This document shows positions 16,855 through 18,881 of a DNA stretch of 18,881 nucleotides, piece after piece. The notes below the pieces were generated by a model. It saw only the letters and a list, made by a program, of their open reading frames with translations, made no database searches and was not told the DNA's origin. The position numbers and the translations under genes are program-made. Source of the stretch: Pseudomonadota bacterium. Its GTDB lineage: Bacteria; Pseudomonadota; Alphaproteobacteria; Rhizobiales; Xanthobacteraceae. The stretch covers positions 1 to 18,881 of the forward strand of contig JAEYAU010000191.1 of the NCBI GenBank assembly GCA_023404705.1, in the 5' to 3' direction. The number at the start of each line of letters is the position of its first letter. Position 1 is the first letter of the stretch.

Positions 16855-17874
16855 TCAGGCGTGGCGCTTACGGGCCAGCGCCGCGCCCTTGCCGAGCGCA
16901 GCGAGCTTGGCGGCCGCGATGTCCCGGCGCATCGGCGCCATCCCGCAATTGGTGCCGGCGACGATCTTCTCCTTGGCAACATATTTGAGCGCCTCGTCGA
17001 TCACGGCGGCGACCTGCTCGGGCGTCTCGACCTCATCGCTCGCGACATCGATGGCGCCGATCAGCACGTCCTTGCCGTCGAGCAGCTTCATCAGATTCAT
17101 CGGCACGTGCGAATTGCGGCACTCGATCGAAACCTGGTCGATGCGGCTCTTGGCGAGCGCGGGAAACACCGCCTCGTACTGGCGCCACTCGGAGCCGAGC
17201 GTCGCCTTCCAGTCGATGTTGGCCTTGATGCCGTAACCATAGCAGATGTGCACCGCGGTGGTGCAGGCGAGCCCCTCGATGGCGCGGTGCAGCGCCTCGA
17301 TGCCCCAGTCGACCACCGCGTCCATGTAGACGTTGAAGGCGGGCTCATCGAACTGGATGACGTCGACGCCGTCGGCCGCGAGCGCGCGGGCTTCCTGGTT
17401 GAGCAGCTCCGCGAAGGCGAAGGCCATCTTCACGCGATCGCCGTAGTGCGCGTCCGCGATCGTGTCGACGATGGTCATCGGACCCGGCAGGGTGATCTTG
17501 AGCTTGTGCTTCGTATGCGCGCGGGCGAGCCGCGCCTCGTCGGCATGCACGCGGCCCTTGAGCCGCAATGCGCCGGTGACTTGCGGCACCATGGCTTTGT
17601 AGCGGTCGGCGCGGATGCCCATCTCGACCTTGTGGCTGAAGTCGATGCCGTCGACGAATTCGAGGAAGCCGTGCACGAAGTGCTGGCGCGACTGCTCGCC
17701 GTCCGAGACGATGTCGATGCCAGCGTCCTCCTGCACCTTGAGCCAGAGCAGCGTCGCGTCGCGCTTGCCAGCTGCGAGTTCGTCACCCTCGAGCCGCCAC
17801 GGCGCCCAGAGCCGGTCCGGCTCGGCGAGCCATGAGGGCTTCGGCAGGCTGCCCGCGATGGTGGTCGGAAACAT
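16855..17874 (-). CDS. Core MetE-like (cobalamin-independent methionine synthase C-terminal family) methyltransferase
   Basis: A 339-residue zinc enzyme related to the C-terminal catalytic half of MetE, without the N-terminal half. The zinc ligands are all visible: His209 and Cys211 (VHICYGYG), Glu251 (SIECRNSH) and Cys310 (GTNCGMAP). FDEPAF (176-181), LPGPMTIVDT, DGEQSR and the opening TTIAGSLPKP also fit. ATG 17874 has GGGAGAA before it; the open frame further upstream looks non-coding. Standalone core-MetE proteins are known to make methionine from homocysteine with methyl donors other than folate, and related ones act on other thiols, so exact substrate is unsure. No partner gene such as MesX is adjacent. 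It stands alone and is divergent from mazEF. Confidence 0.88.
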   Translation of the reverse strand: MFPTTIAGSLPKPSWLAEPDRLWAPWRLEGDELAAGKRDATLLWLKVQEDAGIDIVSDGEQSRQHFVHGFLEFVDGIDFSHKVEMGIRADRYKAMVPQVTGALRLKGRVHADEARLARAHTKHKLKITLPGPMTIVDTIADAHYGDRVKMAFAFAELLNQEARALAADGVDVIQFDEPAFNVYMDAVVDWGIEALHRAIEGLACTTAVHICYGYGIKANIDWKATLGSEWRQYEAVFPALAKSRIDQVSIECRNSHVPMNLMKLLDGKDVLIGAIDVASDEVETPEQVAAVIDEALKYVAKEKIVAGTNCGMAPMRRDIAAAKLAALGKGAALARKRHA

Positions 17875-18058
17875 GTGACGTTCTCCCTGGACCCTTGATC
17901 TTTTGCCGGCAGGTTGTCGGAAATGGCCAGTGAGATCAATGAAATACGTGAATGGCGTGCAGGTGGGCCGGCTCCAACTCTTGGCGCCCCCATTTGACGA
18001 AAGTGGGATGCGCTGAGGTCGGGTCCTGACGATGGGGCAGTCGTCCTTGGCACACCGC
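17875..18058. other. Divergent gap between core MetE gene and mazEF promoter; nothing further recognised
   Basis: This 184-base stretch must hold the minus-strand promoter of the MetE-like gene. I found its ribosome site (GGGAGAA) but no confident -35/-10 pair and no riboswitch fold I recognise. Confidence 0.4.
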
Positions 18059-18100
18059 TTGACCATCTGTGAATCCGTATCTACATTGTATCATTAATGT
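18059..18100 (+). promoter_or_regulatory. Promoter and possible operator of mazEF
   Basis: TTGACC (18059-18064) and TACATT (18082-18087) are 17 bases apart, a good promoter. The -10 box begins an inverted pair, ACATT (18083-18087) and AATGT (18096-18100), around an 8-base centre. MazE-type antitoxins, alone or with MazF, are known to repress their own promoter, so this pair may be the operator. Confidence 0.5.
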
Positions 18101-18111
18101 CGGAGCCCGTC

Positions 18112-18363
18112 ATGAAGGTGGCATTTCAGAAGTGGGGCAACAGTCTCGCGCTGCGCGTGCCAAAAGCGTTCGCTGATGAAATCGGCGCCCGCGAAGGCAA
18201 GGCCGCCGAGATGACAGTGAGCGACGGGAAGTTGGTTGTCGCGCTCACGCAGCCTCGGCGCAAACGTCGTTATTCGCTCGATAAGCTCGTTGCCGGCATC
18301 ACGCCGGACAACCGTCATGAGGAGATCGATTGGGGGCCGCCCGTTGGCAACGAAGTCTGGTAG
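18112..18363 (+). CDS. mazE: MazE-type antitoxin (AbrB/SpoVT fold)
   Basis: An 83-residue antitoxin that should neutralise the MazF toxin encoded next and bind its own promoter. The N-terminal MKVAFQKWGNSLALRVPKAF is the MazE DNA-binding signature (WGNSLALRVPK). The C-terminus, rich in charged residues (TPDNRHEEIDWGPPVGNEVW), is the toxin-binding tail. ATG 18112 is chosen because GGAG lies six bases before it; ATG 18097, five codons earlier, has no ribosome site and lies near the expected transcript start. The toxin frame begins inside its final codons. Confidence 0.9.
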   Translation: MKVAFQKWGNSLALRVPKAFADEIGAREGKAAEMTVSDGKLVVALTQPRRKRRYSLDKLVAGITPDNRHEEIDWGPPVGNEVW

Positions 18364-18697
18364 CTACTGTCCGGAGGCCGGCGATTTCATCTGGCTCGAT
18401 CTCGACCCGACGGTCGGCCACGAACAAAGCGGCCGACGACCGGCCATCGTATTGTCACCGCACAATTACAATGCCGCAGCCGGCCTTTGCGTGATCTGCC
18501 CCATCACCAGCCGTGTGCGCGATTACCCGTTCGAGGCCAAGCTGCCTGACGGCGCCGGCTTCAGCGGCGTTGTGCTGGCCGACCAGCCTCGCAGTATCTC
18601 CTGGGAGAAGCGACCGATTCAGCCTGCCGGACGAGCACCTGAGGCCGTGCTTTCCGAGGTGCGCGAACGCTTGGCCGCGTTGCTCGGAATCGACTGA
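18344..18697 (+). CDS. mazF: MazF-type endoribonuclease toxin
   Basis: An mRNA-cutting toxin of the PemK/MazF fold. Start TTG 18344 gives 117 residues, beginning in the style of relatives (ATKSGSYCPEAGDFIWLDLD). GGGGG lies eight bases before it, and it overlaps the mazE end by 20 bases. ATG 18317 in the same frame is an alternative (126 residues). Motifs: GDFIWLDLDPTVGHEQSGRR with PAIVLSP (nucleic-acid binding loop and first strand), CPITSRVRDYPFE with the catalytic Thr/Ser strand, and LADQPRSISWEKR. No truncation is visible, so the module looks intact. Confidence 0.88.
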   Translation: MATKSGSYCPEAGDFIWLDLDPTVGHEQSGRRPAIVLSPHNYNAAAGLCVICPITSRVRDYPFEAKLPDGAGFSGVVLADQPRSISWEKRPIQPAGRAPEAVLSEVRERLAALLGID

Positions 18698-18742
18698 ACT
18701 CCTCGTCATCCGCAACGGACGGTATCCGTCCGCACTGAACCG

Positions 18743-18881
18743 CTATTCGGTACGCCAGCCATAGAGCCAGTCGTAGCGCGCGAGCAGGGAGCCGCCGCCC
18801 ATCACGGCAAGCGCCGCGTTGCGCACGAGCGCGGCCGGCCCGCGCAGGTGATAGCTGCGGCCCACGGCGCGGGCCGCGCGC
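18743..18881 (-). CDS. C-terminus of a probable FAD-dependent monooxygenase (partial)
   Basis: The last 45 residues of a protein read from the window edge to TAG at 18745-18743: ...AVGRSYHLRGPAALVRNAAL then AVMGGGSLLARYDWLYGWRT and E. The GRxYHLxGPxAxxRNxA and LLARYDWLYGWR segments resemble the ends of FAD-dependent aromatic-ring monooxygenases (salicylate hydroxylase / UbiH-like). The FAD-binding part lies outside the window, so the substrate class is unknown. It is convergent with mazF, 45 bases away. Confidence 0.65.
   Translation of the reverse strand, partial: RAARAVGRSYHLRGPAALVRNAALAVMGGGSLLARYDWLYGWRTE

Overview
The window is a GC-rich piece of bacterial chromosome, most likely from an alphaproteobacterium of the Hyphomicrobiales (Bradyrhizobium/Xanthobacteraceae type). 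The clues are the GC-rich coding style, the foldback repeats built on GTC-CCGCGAAAGCGGG and CGTCATCCCGG cores that are common between genes in that order, a DUF3394-tailed fused TRAP permease with a TAXI binding protein, and a tandem set of small secreted proteins. This placement is inference from sequence style. No rRNA, tRNA, CRISPR array, transposase or phage gene was recognised.

Layout. Bases 1-384 hold no convincing gene but several short hairpins. A lone family-3 solute-binding protein (385-1155, minus) is divergent from a small cassette on the plus strand: a LysM-like/trypsin-like serine protease (1408-2802), a second protein carrying the same LysM-like module without the protease (2811-3503), and a short proline-rich protein (3608-3829). 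A foldback repeat separates these from a 1004-residue membrane-bound HAMP-PAS-GGDEF-EAL protein (3967-6981, minus). A copper module follows: CopA-type ATPase (7183-9639, minus) divergent from a CsoR repressor (9693-9968, plus), with a 17-bp pseudo-palindromic operator in the 53-bp gap. A DUF488 gene overlaps the end of csoR.

The next block is a tripartite TRAP transporter on the minus strand (TAXI-type binding protein 13069-14055, fused permease 10390-12987) divergent from a class III aminotransferase (14222-15547, plus). A 164-bp nested foldback element lies between the aminotransferase and three tandem paralogous small secreted proteins (15722-16611, minus). After another foldback repeat comes a short 'core' MetE-like methyltransferase (16855-17874, minus), a MazE/MazF toxin-antitoxin pair (18112-18697, plus) and the C-terminus of a probable FAD-dependent monooxygenase cut by the window edge (18743-18881, minus).

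How the genes work together. The clearest circuit is CsoR/CopA: copper-loaded CsoR should release the shared operator and allow copper efflux. The TRAP genes form an uptake system that may supply the substrate of the divergent aminotransferase. The best candidates for something undescribed are the protease/LysM-like two-gene cassette with its duplicated module, and the tandem family of small secreted proteins ending in a conserved ECxTDxGYGRxxPC motif. Both have visible internal structure, but I cannot assign a function to either.
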